Below are positions 30,212-42,318 of a stretch of DNA of 64,000 nucleotides, piece by piece. Under the pieces are notes generated by a model. It saw only the letters and a list, made by a program, of their open reading frames with translations, was not told where the DNA came from and did not search any database. The DNA comes from Durusdinium trenchii (taxonomy: Eukaryota > Sar > Dinophyceae > Suessiales > Symbiodiniaceae): contig CAXAMN010006491.1 of NCBI GenBank assembly GCA_963970005.1, forward strand, positions 2,291 to 66,290, given 5' to 3'. The position numbers were made by a program, and so were the translations under genes. Every line of letters begins with the position of its first letter. Within the stretch, counting starts at the first letter, position 1.

Positions 30212-30597
30212 GCCAGTTGAACACCTTCAGTGTGGTGCTACCCTTGTCTGTCCAGCATGGTGGATGCTATGAAGCTTTGGGATGACGCTCGTCCGGTGGT
30301 GTCTCAGACGACCGCGTCAAGGGCATTTGGCATCTACATCCTTGGGAGATCGCAAAGTGTTTCTCCTCGTCTCCTTGCTTCACGCTTGTGGTGACTGGCA
30401 ATCCTTGAAAGACACTCTTTTTTGTGATGCCCTTTCGAAGTTGGCATCCTTGGACACTCACTTCCTCCAAGCCTTTGTGGGCACCTTTGCTCCCCGCTTT
30501 CCCACTCCGGTAGGGCAGACCATGGGTGCTCGAGATGGTGATCGGAGGGCTTGCCACAGATGACTTTCGCAAGCATCTTGCTGCTAATCTTGACTAG
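30212..30597 (+). pseudogene. family C downstream ORF fragment (copy C0)
   Basis: The 3' part of the same ORF as 40483-41173. Matching blocks are LQCGAT, SMVDAMKLWDDARPVV, LGDRKVFLL, LLHACGDW, SLDTHFLQAFVGTFAPRFPT and DDFRKHL, scattered over three frames by indels. Only this 3' end remains, as expected for a 5'-truncated non-LTR insertion. Confidence 0.7.
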
Positions 30598-30699
30598 TAT
30601 AGTCTCGTATCAAGTTGGCGCGAAACAATACGAAACAAGTTGGCGCTAGCCTTTGGTCATGAATGTTTACACGGCGCCTTTCCATTCAGAACCATAAAG

Positions 30700-30937
30700 A
30701 CGCTTTCAGGACAGAAGTCAGGACAGACATCAGGACGTTCAACTCATCAGGACAGACGTCAGGACATTCAACTCAGGACAGACATCAGGACATTCAACTC
30801 AGGACAGACATCGGGACAGTCAACTCAGAACAGACATCAGGACATTCAACTCAGAAGAGGCATCACGACGTTCAACTCAGGACAGACATCAGGACATTCA
30901 ACCAAGGACAGACATCAGGACATTCAACTCAGGTTGC
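30700..30937. repeat. 26-bp minisatellite
   Basis: About eight imperfect copies of AGGACATTCAACTC plus AGGACAGACATC. The Gln/Asp/Thr-rich open frames across it are repeat artefacts. Contiguous units without spacers rule out a CRISPR-like structure. Confidence 0.9.
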
Positions 30938-31145
30938 AAGCTCTAAATTTGACGGCGCGTACCGAAAAACGTCATAATGTTGTGGATAGTCATGACCCGA
31001 AATACGTTTTTTTGTCAAAAATCTGTTCACGCATACCACGCGTTAAAAAATTTGCGCAGCAGCAACGCCCAGCCATTTCTAACCAAGTTGATAAATCTAG
31101 CTCCACTACTCGTGCGCAAAATCTCTCAGAAACCCGCATTGCAGT

Positions 31146-31400
31146 TCTATAAGAACAGATTGATGCACTTGATCGAAATGCCAGATCCAAACAGCAGCAT
31201 TACATTTCTCAACTCGATCCTCCTATTACTAAGTGTCAGTTCTGTCAAAAGACTGTATCTCGATCTTACCTGAACAGGTGGATGGTCAGACATTGCGATA
31301 ATGTTCCTGACCCTTCCGCCGAACCAATATCAACAAGTTGCAATAAAAGACTGCGTGGCAAAGCAGTCCATATCGTACACCGGGGCGTAAGCGACGGTTA
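31146..31400 (+). pseudogene. family B 3'-terminal zinc-finger segment (copy B0)
   Basis: An open segment with a Cys/His motif CQFCQKTVSRSYLNRWMVRH followed by a second Cys and a basic end (CNKRLRGKAVHIV). It parallels the tail of B2 at 57010-57385 (ACQYCRKTVHKYYALTFASR; RRRLHGKQ). It ends immediately before the LHC-derived leader of B1, so it is probably the 3' end of a preceding, otherwise lost B copy. Confidence 0.5.
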
Positions 31401-31412
31401 GCCCTTTGTTAG

Positions 31413-32213
31413 GTTACGGAAGCCTACCAAGCTACGGCTACACTGCTTCTCCTTTGCGAGCCTTTGAGAACGAGTTGGCAGAGTCTATGGCTCTTGGCTT
31501 TGCATCTAGTGGCAAAGAGAGAGTGTCTACAAAGGATCTGAATAGCAGTTTTCAGTCCACTGCCGAATTGTCGTTTCTGATCTTTTTGATTTGCATGATC
31601 ATTGCAGGAACTGCTTATCTCAATTACTTTGCCCAAGACATATCAAATGTTTTTGAGATTGCCTCTTTTGCTGTCCATCATGTCATTGATGGCTTTACCA
31701 TTGCTCAGTGGTTTGTGCACATGTTCTGTCTTCCAGTTCTGTGGCATTCCTTCGCAGCAGCCTTTCGCATCTTATCTTTCACTTCTACCCTTGGGTCCGA
31801 CTTGCTGTGCTCTTGGCCGCTTTGCTCCGACGTCTTAGATGTCAGGGGTTGTCTGTCCCTGTTTTTGCCGGCTCTCTCGAGTCCTTTCGCCTGTCTTTTT
31901 TTGCATGTTCTTTTGCATTCTCGGTCCTGCACCTTGGCATTTAGCCAACACTGTCTTCTCGCACCGTATCATTGTTGCCGCAGGTCGTGTCGAAGGACGG
32001 CGATATAGACTTGTCCGTGCGTGGCGTCGAAGCCGGGTGTCCAGGCCCAACACCATGGTTCGTCGCTTTCGTTCCTTTGTGACACGTTTGATGCTGTTCT
32101 TCTTTGTTGTTATGTTGCTCACGTGCACTCGTCTTCTGTCGGTTGGGGACTTCCAATGGCTCCCAAAACGCACCTACGCAGATGCTCTGGTGAGACCTTT
32201 TTGATTCACATCT
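31413..32213 (+). pseudogene. B1 ORF1: LHC-derived leader fused to transmembrane region
   Basis: Residues YTASPLRAFENEL (31439-31477) are identical to the linker of the LHC polyprotein and continue in frame into ORF1. Hydrophobic segments follow (LSFLIFLICMIIAGTAYL; FVHMFCLPVLWHSFAAAF). After a frameshift near 31760 come a basic block (VEGRRYRLVRAWRRSR, about 31990) and a last hydrophobic segment (LMLFFFVVMLLTCT). The pattern hydrophobic-basic GRR(Y/F)xV-hydrophobic is shared with B2 and B3. I infer a membrane-associated ORF1; no named family is recognised. Confidence 0.6.
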
Positions 32214-32890
32214 TGGGTTGATCTTTAGCAATGGGACTTTCGGAATCAGAGTACAAGCACATGAAGTAGCGAATGCCAGAAAAGTTTTTGCTTCTTCTGA
32301 TCCTCGTTTTGCTGACGCAAACCGTGGCACGGTTGGCCGACGCTGCTAACAATGGATCTTTCAACAAAACATGTGTAACCATGAGACTGCTTTCATTCAA
32401 GCCTGCTGCAATCAAGTCACGGTTATTTTCACCTGGCAGGACAACAGCTAGGGGAGACTTGCTCCGAACAGTGCACGTTTCACAAAAAAGCTGGCGAGTA
32501 AGCAGTGTAATGCCCGAGGCATTGGTGCGAAAGTCGTCCGGTGACAGCTGCTTCAAGTCACCCTCAACATTCAGCATGTCAAGTTGCAAGTCAATCCATC
32601 TGGAGCGAACAGGTACATCGATTTTCTTTGGCTTTGAGGTACGAAGAGTCGGTTGCGACTTTTGCTTCAAGTAGGCCGCCCAAGCGTCATACTCTGGATT
32701 AGGTCCATTGCCGGGTGTGTGATTTCTTGAATTAAGACTCGGCAGTTCTTGCTTTCAAAGTACTGCTCCGGTGGAGAATTTTCAGCAAGCAGGATCCAGG
32801 TGGTCATTCCATCACCTGAGATGATCTGCCTTTGCGGCAAAACATGCCAGCCACCTTTCCAGGAAGCGAACTGAGAGATGATCTCATGCC
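32206..32890 (-). pseudogene. inverted ORF1 middle segments of a B-type element
   Basis: The minus strand encodes two blocks homologous to the plus-strand ORF1 of B2. At 32670-32206, LAVVLPGENNRDL and LLKDPL match LALIVPGKLGTDL and LTLKDPVL (B2, 50590-50900). At about 32885-32667, SWKGGWHVLPQRQ, TWILLAENSPPEQYF and LIQEI match B2 51465-51620. The plus-coordinate order of the blocks is the same as in B2 although each is on the opposite strand, so two local inversions or a complex rearrangement is needed. Confidence 0.5.
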
Positions 32891-33080
32891 TTGTTGTACT
32901 GACACAGAGAAAAGGTTGACACACCGTCTGGAAGATGGCTTTAGTCAGGTCCTCAGTCAGCTTCAAGCACTCTCCGCGCCGGCCATTGCTAATGCACCAG
33001 CCCAGGGTGCAAAGCGTTCTGAACCTATGCAAACGCCGCACAAGGGTGGTCCAAAAAAGGAATCTCGCATTGAAAGCTAG
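32890..33080 (+). pseudogene. B1 ORF1 C-terminal coiled-coil segment
   Basis: TEKRLTHRLEDGFSQVLSQL followed by an Ala/Pro-rich basic tail (GAKRSEPMQTPHKGGPKKES). It corresponds in position and character to the end of B2 ORF1 (coiled coil, then Ser/Ala-rich basic tail, 51885-52067), back in the plus orientation. Confidence 0.45.
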
Positions 33081-33094
33081 ACGCTTCACCGCTT

Positions 33095-35637
33095 ATGTTG
33101 CCAACTGTTTCTTCGGATATGCTTCGTGGAAGTCGGGGAGGGGGTGCTCCTCGGCGTCGTTTACATGGAAAGCAGAATGTGTGGTCTTCAGTTGATGCCC
33201 ACCTTGTCCAATGTGGTTTGCAACGAATCTCGGTGCCAGCTGATGCCATTGCAGCACATTGTGCCTTCTCTCATCGTGAGCTTCGCCTTGCATTATCTTC
33301 GAGAGCATATCAATACATTCGCTTCCTTTTTTACGGAAGATGAAGACATCAATGCTTATCTCACAGCAATGGCACTGCCTGGAACTTGGGGTGATTCCTT
33401 GGTCTTAACGGCGGCTGTGGTGCTTCTCCAGGCCCCGATCCATGTTGCTCAATCACTGGTATACATATAATCACACCTTCGCATGCAACTGGTGACTTTG
33501 TCTGGGTCGCGTACGACGGTTCCACACATTATGATTCGGTGCATATACTTCAGTGTTCTCTAAACGAAATCGCAATGGCTTCCTCTGAGAAGTCTTCAAG
33601 TGTTAGTAAGCAGCTTGATCCGTCTTGTATTGCAGCTCCTGTTTTTGATGCCAGATGTAATTCTGTAGCAGGTTCTGACTCTTGGGTGATCATGTCTGCT
33701 AACATCACTAGTTTCAATTCGCAACAGGATTCTTTGTTGGAACTTCCCTTCGATATTGTTGCTATTCAAGAGACCCGCCACACGTCCAAAACACAACAAG
33801 GCTACTCGGCTTTTTTAAAAAGAATGGGTTCAACTCTGTCTGGGGTAAGCCTCAGCCTTTTCGTGCTGCAAAATCATCCCTTCATTCCAGCACTGGCCTT
33901 AATGGTCGACCGGGCGGTGTTGCCATAGTCGCCCGCTCGCATATACCCTTACAGTTCATCCCTCCTGGTGATGGCCCTATTCGGAAAATGTTGTTTCATT
34001 CATGCAGGTGGACACGTGCTGTCGCCGCGTACGGCAATTGTAAAAGTCTACTTCACATTTTTTCCGTTTATGGTTTCACTGGCCAGTATGGTCACTCAAC
34101 TGTTGCCGAGCTATATAAATGAGTCCTTTCTTCATGATCTGCTTGAGATAGTTATTGCACTTGGACCTGATGCCCCGGTTCTCATCCTGGGTGATATTAA
34201 TATTGAGCCTCAGGAAAGTCCAGTACTTTCTCAAGAACATGCTAATGGTCTTATTTGGGAGCCCGATCGGGGCCTACTTTTTTCCCTCGCACGGCAAGCC
34301 TCGCAGGATTGACGTAGCCTTTGCAACTAAAGCAGCGGCGGCAACAATTGCCTCCTACTCCGCTCTTGAAGATAGTGGTTTACCTGGTCACCTCCCTATC
34401 GCATTGCAACTCGATATTCCGAATTTCTCTGAGCTTGTTCCCCGCATTCGTAAGCCTGCTCGATTTCCTGAAGTCATTCCCTCCCAGCCCGAGCTCGCAC
34501 TTCAGATTTCTACTGAAATCAGCCCTCAAGTGAATGATGTCTACACACATTTTTGTAGGATCGCTGAACAGTACCTTGCCACTGCCTCAGGTTTCTGTTC
34601 GCTTAAGTATAAAGGTCGAGGTCGAAAACCTAAGATAGTTCTTGAGCCTCGCTTTTCGCCCCAATCGCCTGCCGGGCACGGCTGTGAAGGGACGATGCTT
34701 CGTAGACTAAAAAGAATTTTTAAGACGCTTGGAGCAACTTAAGCATTACTGTGTCAAAGGCTGTGCTTCCTCTTGTAAAGCTGTTAGATTGTGGGACATT
34801 GTTTGTAAGAGCGAAGTTTTGTTGAATTCACATTCTATTTCCTTCCCATCCCTTGCATTCCCCAGTTTGGATGCACTGTCTTGCATGATCGATGAACTGC
34901 AGCATGTTGTCCAAAAAACTCAGGCAGCTGAAACCTCAGCTAAGGTTGCAGCAGCTCGCACAAACTTTCAGCAAGATTGGAAAGAGGGTCCTTCAGTTGT
35001 TTATTCTAGGGTTGATCCCCAGATTCATTCAGCTGCATATCTTTTGCAGGATTCGGACGGAAGGCTGACTGGAAATTTTTGTGACTTGGAACGGCTGCTT
35101 CGCGCTGCGTGGCTCCCATTCTTTGACAAGTATTCTTCACAGTCTGAGCCTTCTCGGCAGGATTTTGTAAGTAGGTATCAAGCTTATTTTCCTGATCCGG
35201 CACCAATGCCGCTTCGTCCTTTCACCTCCCGTGGTCTCCGGGCAATTTTATCCCGAATGAAGATTCACTCTGCTTGCGGTCCTGATTCCTGGAGTGTCGC
35301 GGACCTCCGTAACTTGCCGGATTGTATCTTTGATTTGTTGCCTGACCTATTTAATGCGATTGAATCTCAACAAGATTGGCCCGAGCTGCTCAAATTTGGC
35401 TTCTGCTCATGAATTCTAAAGGACCTCGGGGATGTGTCTCCCTTGGGACAGCGTCCCCTGGGTGTCATGTCCGTCCTATATCGTTTATATTGTGCATATC
35501 GTCTTCAAGATGTACTAAAGTGGCAAAGTCAAGTGATTCATGATTCACAGTTTGGCTTCCGCCCGGGTTTTTCCGGCACGGTGACTATGTGCCTCCCGAG
35601 GGGCGTGCCGGGAAGCTGCTTTTGTTACAGTTACTGA
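33095..35637 (+). pseudogene. B1 ORF2: decayed OTU-endonuclease-RT
   Basis: OTU remnant at 33220-33560: the HREL, FASFFTEDEDINAYLTAMA, WGDSLVLTA and YDGSTHYDSV motifs survive (the last holding the His), but the catalytic DGNC is lost (PADAIAAHC). Endonuclease: SANITSFNSQQDSL, IVAIQETRHTS, LILGDINIEPQ, RIDVAFATK, GHLPIALQL, over three frames to about 34440. RT begins with HSACGPDSWSVADL (about 35265) and ends at SQFGFRPGFSG (about 35590), before the catalytic motifs. Frameshifts lie near 33850, 34260, 34735 and 35415. Confidence 0.7.
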
Positions 35638-35879
35638 AGTGACTGTTAGCAGACTAAACATAGTACCTTCACGGGTGCATTGGCTGTTCCGCGGGGTGAC
35701 CAGTGCATCCGGTGCTGATGCGTCAGCACAAAAATCCTACCCCGAGCGATGCAGTGACATGTGTTTAAAACAACCACAGCCTTGCATCAGTGCAGTCGCC
35801 AGTGATAGCTGTGGCCGTGGGAGAATTCGGAGGCGACTTCATCGCCCTTCTTGTCAACTGCCACTTGGGCAATTGACCT

Positions 35880-37330
35880 TTGGCACCATGAACGTCCAAT
35901 CATTGAGGATTGATTGCACATCGTGAAAAACTTCAAGCCCTGGTGTTGTCCTTAAGGGAGCACAAGGTCCATATCTGCTGTCTTCAGGAGATGCGCAGTT
36001 CCAGCTCCCAGCCTGAAATTTTTTACATTGAGGAGTTTTGCTTCATTGTGTTTGGAAAAGTCGCGGTGGTCCTTATTAATTCTTTAGCACGTCTTTGGGA
36101 GCAAAACGGCACAGAAGTTTTGACCAGACCAGAAGGAGCCTCGGAACGTTTGCTTACTGTAATCTTTCCATTTTCTGACTTGCAATTGGCAGTGACATCA
36201 TCATACACTCCCTCAACACAATATATTGGGGATAAAAGAGCACTCTACACACAGTGCCTGATGCAACATCGATCCCTGAAAGCCAGCGGTTATGTGCAAC
36301 TCTGGGCCGGCGACTTCAATGGCCATATCGCGAAAGGCGATGGGCCTTCGCCGCAATGCGGTGACTATGGCCTCACCAAGACAGCCACAACTGCAGGAGG
36401 CAAGGCGTTCTGTGAATGGCTTGCTAGCACTGACCTTGCCCTATGTGACTCCTTCCAGGCCATAGCAGCTCGTGGAACGTGGATGCATACCAGGACAAAG
36501 GAGTTTTATGAACTGGATTGGATGTTGGTTGATCAAGAACGCTTGCATCAAGTTCAACCTCGCATGCGCTCGGTGCCTGGTATAGCGGATCATCGCATGA
36601 AGATTCTCGGCGTTCACTTGGGTTCACTCGACAATCGGGCAGCTCGCCAGAAAAGAGGACAACTCTGGCGCAGCTTGGGTAGGTCAGCTCCTGGACACCA
36701 AAAACTGAACATGGAACTTTTTCGTGGTACTGCACCAGCCGCAGTTGCAATTCGAAAGGAATTTAGTCATCAGATTGAGCATGTGCTTGCAGCAATGGAC
36801 ATTCCGTCGCCTCCTTCCTCACATACCTTGATTTCTGAAGATGCAGCCGTGGAAGGGTGGGCGGAAAGTGACACATCCATAGCACATTTTTATACTGATG
36901 GCAGTTACACAGCAGCTACTGACGGCAACAACGCACTTTGTGGCAGCGGGGTTCAACTTTGGATTCACAGATATAGCTATGATGCCTGCAGACCGGTTTC
37001 TCTGACTCGTACCGGGGCGTCTCGACTCTCAAACAATGTGGCTGAACTGGATGCCATTTTTATGACTTTGGAGTGGTTAAAATGTCATCAGATCATGGTT
37101 AAAAGGGCAGTCATCCATATGACAGTGAATACGGAATGCATGTCTCTACTGGACAATGGCGTGCGCTGAAGAATCTTCCGTTGGTGGGTCGAATCAAGGA
37201 ACTGATACAGCAACTCAACATCCCACTGCAATGGCGATGGATCCGAGGACACACTTCTCATCCGGGGAATGAAGCAGCAGACAAGTTGGCAGGGCAAGGT
37301 GCTTCAGGAATGACACAGCTGTTGCCGATT
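35880..37330 (+). pseudogene. C1 endonuclease-RNase H region
   Basis: Endonuclease motifs: LTFGTMNVQSL (35876-35908, before a frameshift at about 35920), ICCLQEMRSS, LWAGDFNGHIAKG, YELDWMLVD and GIADHRMKI. RNase H follows at about 36887-37310: HFYTDGSYTA (first Asp), NNVAELDAIFMTLEWL (Glu), and, after a frameshift at about 37135, WRWIRGHTSHPGNEAADKLA (the terminal His/Asp motif). Only two frameshifts disturb it. The RNase H lies N-terminal to the RT, the reverse of the usual non-LTR order. Confidence 0.75.
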
Positions 37331-40300
37331 TTTCCCAAACCTCAGAGGGCTGGCGCCGCGAGCGGTTGCGTGGTAAATATACACCTCCTCCTTCGACAGA
37401 ACATGTAGAGCAAACTGCTTGTGCACCAGCGCTTCAACAACCTTCCCTTTCTTGGGACGCCTTGTCTCAACTTCTGGTACACGTTGCAAGCAACCTGATT
37501 GGGACTCGACCGGCGCAAGCTTTGTGGACGCCTTACACACCTGCGGATCGTGCAACCTTAGATTTAATGCAGAGACAAGTGGCGCAGACGTTTGATGAGC
37601 TAACCAAAGCGGCTTCGGTCCATGAACGGGTTCAGGCTGCAAAACATCATCAAGCTGCCAAACGTCGAAAACAAAGTTTTCAACGTTCTTGTCGCAAACG
37701 CTGGTTACAACAGGTAGTTCGGGAACTGGAAGAATGTGCTGAGTGTGGCTCATGGGGGCGATTATTGGTTGCTGAAACGTATCGGTGTTACAGTTCAAGG
37801 TACCCCAGCAGAAGGCAGGTCTGATTTTAGCGCAGAACAACTCCGTACGCATGCTCTGAAAGTTGGACAGCAGACTGCACCGGACTTCGACATGTTGAGA
37901 AACGAAATTCCACAAAGGCCTCTGCAGGAATCATTGGGTGCTCCTCCTACTGATGAAGAAGTTTTGGCAGCAATTTATGCTTTGCGAGAAAGTGCACCAG
38001 GTCCTGACGGTGTTACCATGTTGATGTTGAGGTCAGCTGGACCTCGGGCAATTTGGCAGGTACGCTTGCTCATTCATCAATATTGGCGCACTGATCCTTC
38101 TGAATGGGAATCCACTGCTCGACAGCTTATTGGCATTCCACTATATAAAGGAGATGGAGACCGACGTGACCTAGACAACTACAGGTTTATTATGTTGATC
38201 AATGTTATTTCTCGTGTCATGGGTCGCCTAGTTGCCACAAGGATTCAACAATGGGCAGAACAAAACAACTTGTATGGTCAGTGGCAATGGGGTTTTCGAC
38301 GAGGTTCTTGCATTGATGTCTTATTTGCTCCTTCGAACAGTAGTTGAATTGGCAGCGGCTGTCCCTTCCAGCGATTCCCCTGAACGAGGCCAGCAGTATG
38401 ACAACTTGGTGATCATCATGTTTGTTATAATGAAAGCCTACAGCAAGGTTCAGCGAGATGCATCTTGGTTTGCTTTTCAACGTCTTGGGATGCCAGACTC
38501 ATTTCTCCGAATCCTCCGCGGTCTTCATGAATTTTCTGAGTATCGCATGCGCACTCCAGGACAAGACAGTGATGTTTTTGCCATGATGCTTGGGTTTCGT
38601 GAAGGTTGTTGCTCCTCACCTGCGTTATACAATCTATGGCATTGTTTAGCGACGCAGCACTATCGCAAATTGGAAGAGAACTTTTTGTCAGAACATCAAC
38701 GTGCAGCACTGGAACTACAAGGTCTGCAGGGCCGACCCTTCCATTTGCGTGTCCGCGGTATTCCTAGAACAAATTGTCAGTCTATTCAACGTGTTCGCTT
38801 AGGGGGCATCACTTTTGCGGATGACACTTCACTATGTTGTAGACGCAGCACCTGTGAACAACAAGAACAAGTACTACGACAGACTCTGCAGCAGTGGGGC
38901 GAAGTCATCAAGGAGACAAAAACAAAGAGGTTGTTAGTAGGACCACCCACCGATTCCCCTGAATTCTCTACGGTGGACTCTGCAAAACTGCTAGGTGGCT
39001 TCTTTCAACCGGATAGCCAAGACGTTGTGGCGCAACTTGAAAAGACAACTTCCTCGTTTTGGTCTCAACCGAAAACTGCGTGGTAGGCAAATTTCTGCAG
39101 CTGTGGTCAGGTGCTTGATTTATGGAGTGCAATGTCGCGAAGTTTGTGGAGCTACAGTGCGGACATGGCAAGCCTGGCTTAACAGTGTCGCTCGAGAGGC
39201 AACCAAGACCCGATTGCAAGATATGCATGATTCTAAACTGACCCAGCAGGATGTGAATAAGTCATTAGGTATTTGGTCGATCAAGATTTACATAGGACAA
39301 GCACAACTGCAATATTTGGGGCATGTTGCTCGTCTTTCTCCTGACAGACCTGAACGCATTGCGTTGTTTGGTTGGCTACCGCATGAACTTCCACTGAACA
39401 CAGGCAAAAGTGGCACTAAGTCTCGCAGACAACTATGGCAACGTCTTTTGGAACTCATGTTTTTACACCACAGCACGCCTCCATCTCAGGTGGCTGCCAC
39501 TTGCTCAGCGGGATGGTGGTGCTTACTGGAAATCACTGATGAAACAATGGTGCAAACAGCAGCTGGCAGTGGTCCATCAGGACACGTGGGCAGAACGTCA
39601 CAAAGACCTCTCCAAACAACGTCGAACCGAAGCAGCTGAAGAGCGAGTTTTTGCAGAACTGGGAGCCAAAGCAGTCGGTGGCGGTAAGTTTGCTTGTCCG
39701 CATTGTTGCGATCCTCCAGTGATGATGCTTCCCAAAAGTTTGCGACCGCGCATTCAGGTTTGCAAAGATCTGCCCATTGAAGTCCGGCAGCGTCAAGCTC
39801 AGCAGCGAACTACATACACTGGTAAAAAACACAAAACTGAATTATCCACTGCAGCCCCCTCTTCGTCTTCCTTCCCTCCGGCTCCTATGATCCCTTCCCA
39901 GAAGTCTGAGGCGCAACCACGCCCTGTTGGCAAACATGCTAGACGTCGCCTGACTACCAAAACTCCAGCAGCAGAGGTGGCTTCACCTGCAACGACCAAA
40001 ACTGTAGCTCCATGTGGAGACTGGACTTTGGAGTACTTGCATTCCATTCGGCAGCAGTACAAAGCCAAAAATCCTCGAAGACAAATCACTTCAACTGACT
40101 TGCCAAAACCGCCTGCGCCAGAAGGTTGGACAGAAGTTACTCGATGTTGGTTTTGCAGAGAAGTTTTTGACAGTGCCGAAGCCAGAAACAAACATGTTCG
40201 TGCCTGCGGCAGCATGCCGTACAATTTGTGGTCGAGACGGGTTCGCATTTTGCAATATGATGCCAGACATTCTCTTTTTTCTTGCCAACACTGTGGGACC

Positions 40301-40345
40301 CAACTGTATACTGCTAAAGCCAAGAAAAACCACCCAACTGAATCT
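37331..40345 (+). pseudogene. C1 reverse transcriptase and zinc fingers
   Basis: RT motifs in several frames: SAPGPDGVTMLML, LIGIPLYKGDGDR, QWGFRRGSCIDVL (38275-38320), IIMFVIMKAYSKV (motif A with the catalytic Asp replaced by Val), GFREGCCSSPALYNL (motif B) and ITFADDTSLCC (motif C, about 38810). The thumb region continues to about 39340 (FLGHVARLS-like YLGHVARLS). Zinc fingers: ACPHCCDPPVMM, RCWFCREVFDSAEARNKH and SCQHCGTQLYTAKAKKNH. Frameshifts lie near 37790, 38300, 39030 and 39430. The copy is dead. Confidence 0.75.
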
Positions 40346-40482
40346 GCCCTTTTTGCATTCCTAAGTGATGTGCATGTGGAGTACCTCAACTTTTTTTATT
40401 TGACTTTGCCTTCGGAGCATTTTGCTTGCCTCAAACTTTTTGAGAGTAGTTTTGTGCCCTTGTGTCTCAACTGGTATCAGCC

Positions 40483-41173
40483 ATGCCAACTGCAGCTGAG
40501 CTTGTCCAAAAGGCTGACGAGCTTCGCAAGAATGGTTCTGCGGCAGCAGCACCTGTTCGTGAGGCCAAGCAACCTAGGACTCAGCTGCCTGCAGGCAAGG
40601 AGGACACCTTTGAGCGGCTGCTGAGATTCACGTTGTACCAACAGAATCAAGTAGAAAACCTACAATGTGGCGCCACAGTGGTCTACATCGTGCACGACGC
40701 TAGATTGAAGACCGGCATGGTGGACTCCATGAAGCTTTGGGAAGACTCCCGACCAGTCGTATCACAGGAGGACCGTGTTAAGGGCATTTGGCACCCACAT
40801 CCTCTTGGTGACCGAAAAGTTTTTCTCCTCCTTGTTGCATGCCTGCGCTGACCTAGGGCCTCTCGAGGGCACCAATTTGGGTGCTTCCCTGAAAAAGATG
40901 GCTTCCCTTGATACAGAGCTCCTCTTGGTGTTTGCGGGCAACTTCGCTCCGCGTTTTCCCACTCCACGAGAAGGTCGCCCATGGGTCTTCGAGATGGTGG
41001 TCGGTGCACTGGCCACTGATGAGTTCAGAAAGCATCTCGGCGGTTTGATCCAAGCTTCGGAGCAGATGAAAGACAAAGTGATTCGCATTGAGATGGCACG
41101 CAAGGGCCAAACTGAGTTGAAGAAGGCGTTGTGGGACGACCTTCGGAACATCCAGCAGTCCAGAGGGCAGTAG
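40483..41173 (+). pseudogene. C1 downstream ORF, one frameshift
   Basis: ATG at 40483 (MPTAAELVQKADELRKNGSA). Conserved blocks with the C2 copy (48562) are DTFERLLRFTLYQ, HPLGDRKVFLL (versus HPWGHKKVFTM), LDTELLLVFAGNFAPRFPTP, GRPWVFEM and ELKKALWDDLRNI. A frameshift near 40800-40830 splits it. Helical and charged; no named domain recognised. An RNA-binding ORF1-like protein is plausible, but it sits after the RT instead of before it. Confidence 0.65.
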
Positions 41174-41192
41174 GTGGCCAACTTGGCCCTGC

Positions 41193-42318
41193 GTGATGGA
41201 AGTGGGGGTCGCTCGGCCCGTGGGTCGACGGGAGGGCAAATGGCTCCAGGAGGAATTTATGGCCGATCTCCGCTCCGCGGACATCCCCCTTTCTACCTGG
41301 CTGCACTTCGCCCGACAGGAGAATGGTAAGCTCTGGCGCCAGAAAGTATATCAAGCTGCCGCCTGGACGGCCCCGGTGTTTCCGCGGCCCAATTTCTCCC
41401 CTCCGACGCAGCGGGCTGGCCCCCGCAGGCCTGACCGGCAGGTGCGCCGAAATTTCTCCCAAACCACTCAGTTTTGTCTAGAACATCTACCTGAACGTAT
41501 CTCGGACAGTTCCTCCGCCCTCCTAGCCCGCGAACACGAGCTCGGTGGCCGTTGTGCTCTGGTGACGCATCTGGTCCAGCTGTTTCATGCTGCTTATGGC
41601 AACGGCTGACGCTGGCTCTCTTCTAGCACACCTTGACTCGTTACCGGATTGGGCCGAATGTGTGTCTCATCCAAACGATCTGCTGCTCCTGTTACTCCTG
41701 GTGGGATCTATGCTTCGCTGTCGCTCCGTGCCTGAGTTGCCGGAGGCCCCGCCCGCCCGGTATCGTCTGTCTGGTAAACAGCCTGCTCCTCGTCTTACCG
41801 ACCCGCATTATATCCCGCCGGTTGCTGCCGCTCCTCCCCGAGTGTTCCCGCCCCGCATGACCATCCGACCTGAAAACCGGTACCGCATTCATAGCACCGG
41901 GGCCTTTCCCTGTTCCCTCTGCAACCGCCTTTTCCCTAGTGGTAGCTCTCTTGCCTCTCATGTCCGCCTAACACATACTGAGGGTACCTTCCGGGAGGCT
42001 GGTTTTGGGTGCTCCTGCTGTCCTCGGATTTTTCGTCGAGAAAGTGCTCTCCGTTCCCACTTAAAGGTTGATCACGCCGCTGATACGCTTGCTGAAATCT
42101 GCCCACACTGCCAGGGGGTGTTTCCTGGTCGACCCACCATGCTGCTTCACCTCGCCCAAGACCATGAAGTCACAAGTTTTATCTACCCTATGCCGTGTCC
42201 GCTGTGTGTCCAACACAACCGTCTTCCCGCCCCCGTTATGAGTAACCCCTTGACGTTTAAACGCCACCGTACTTCCTGTCACATGCGCGACTACCCAATT
42301 CGAGTTCATGAATCCTAG
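41193..42318 (+). pseudogene. family A zinc-finger ORF (copy A3), one frameshift
   Basis: Paralogue of 1262-2341. NGKLWRQKVYQAAAW at about 41322, NFSQTTQFCLEHLPERISDS and SALLAREHELGGRCALV run in one frame to 41609. After a frameshift near 41600 the rest continues in another (AGSLLAHLDSLPDWAEC, then fingers CSLCNRLFPSGSSLASHVRL, CSCCPRIFRRESALRSHL, CPHCQGVFPGRP, CPLCVQHN). All finger Cys and His residues are kept. Confidence 0.7.

Larger units (their letters stand above)
31413..35637 (+). mobile_element. family B retrotransposon copy B1, degenerate
   Basis: Contains, in order, an LHC-derived leader (31413-31477), transmembrane ORF1 (to about 32213), a flipped ORF1 middle (32206-32890, minus strand), an ORF1 tail (about 32890-33080), a decayed OTU domain, an endonuclease and the first part of an RT that stops after the FGFRPG motif at about 35580-35637, where copy C1 begins. 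Several frameshifts make it non-functional. Confidence 0.7.
35640..41173 (+). mobile_element. family C retrotransposon copy C1
   Basis: Same gene order as the TSD-delimited copy C2: endonuclease, RNase H, RT, zinc fingers, then a separate downstream ORF. It abuts truncated B1 on the left and copy A3 on the right. I found no target-site duplication, so its outer limits are approximate. Confidence 0.65.

Noticed and set aside
30700-30937. CRISPR-like regular repeat
   Set aside because: Units are contiguous 26-mers without unique spacers, in a eukaryotic nuclear context.
30640-31152. 170-codon Gln-rich open frame
   Set aside because: Most of it is the translated 26-bp minisatellite. The end overlaps the start of the B0 zinc-finger region in a different frame.
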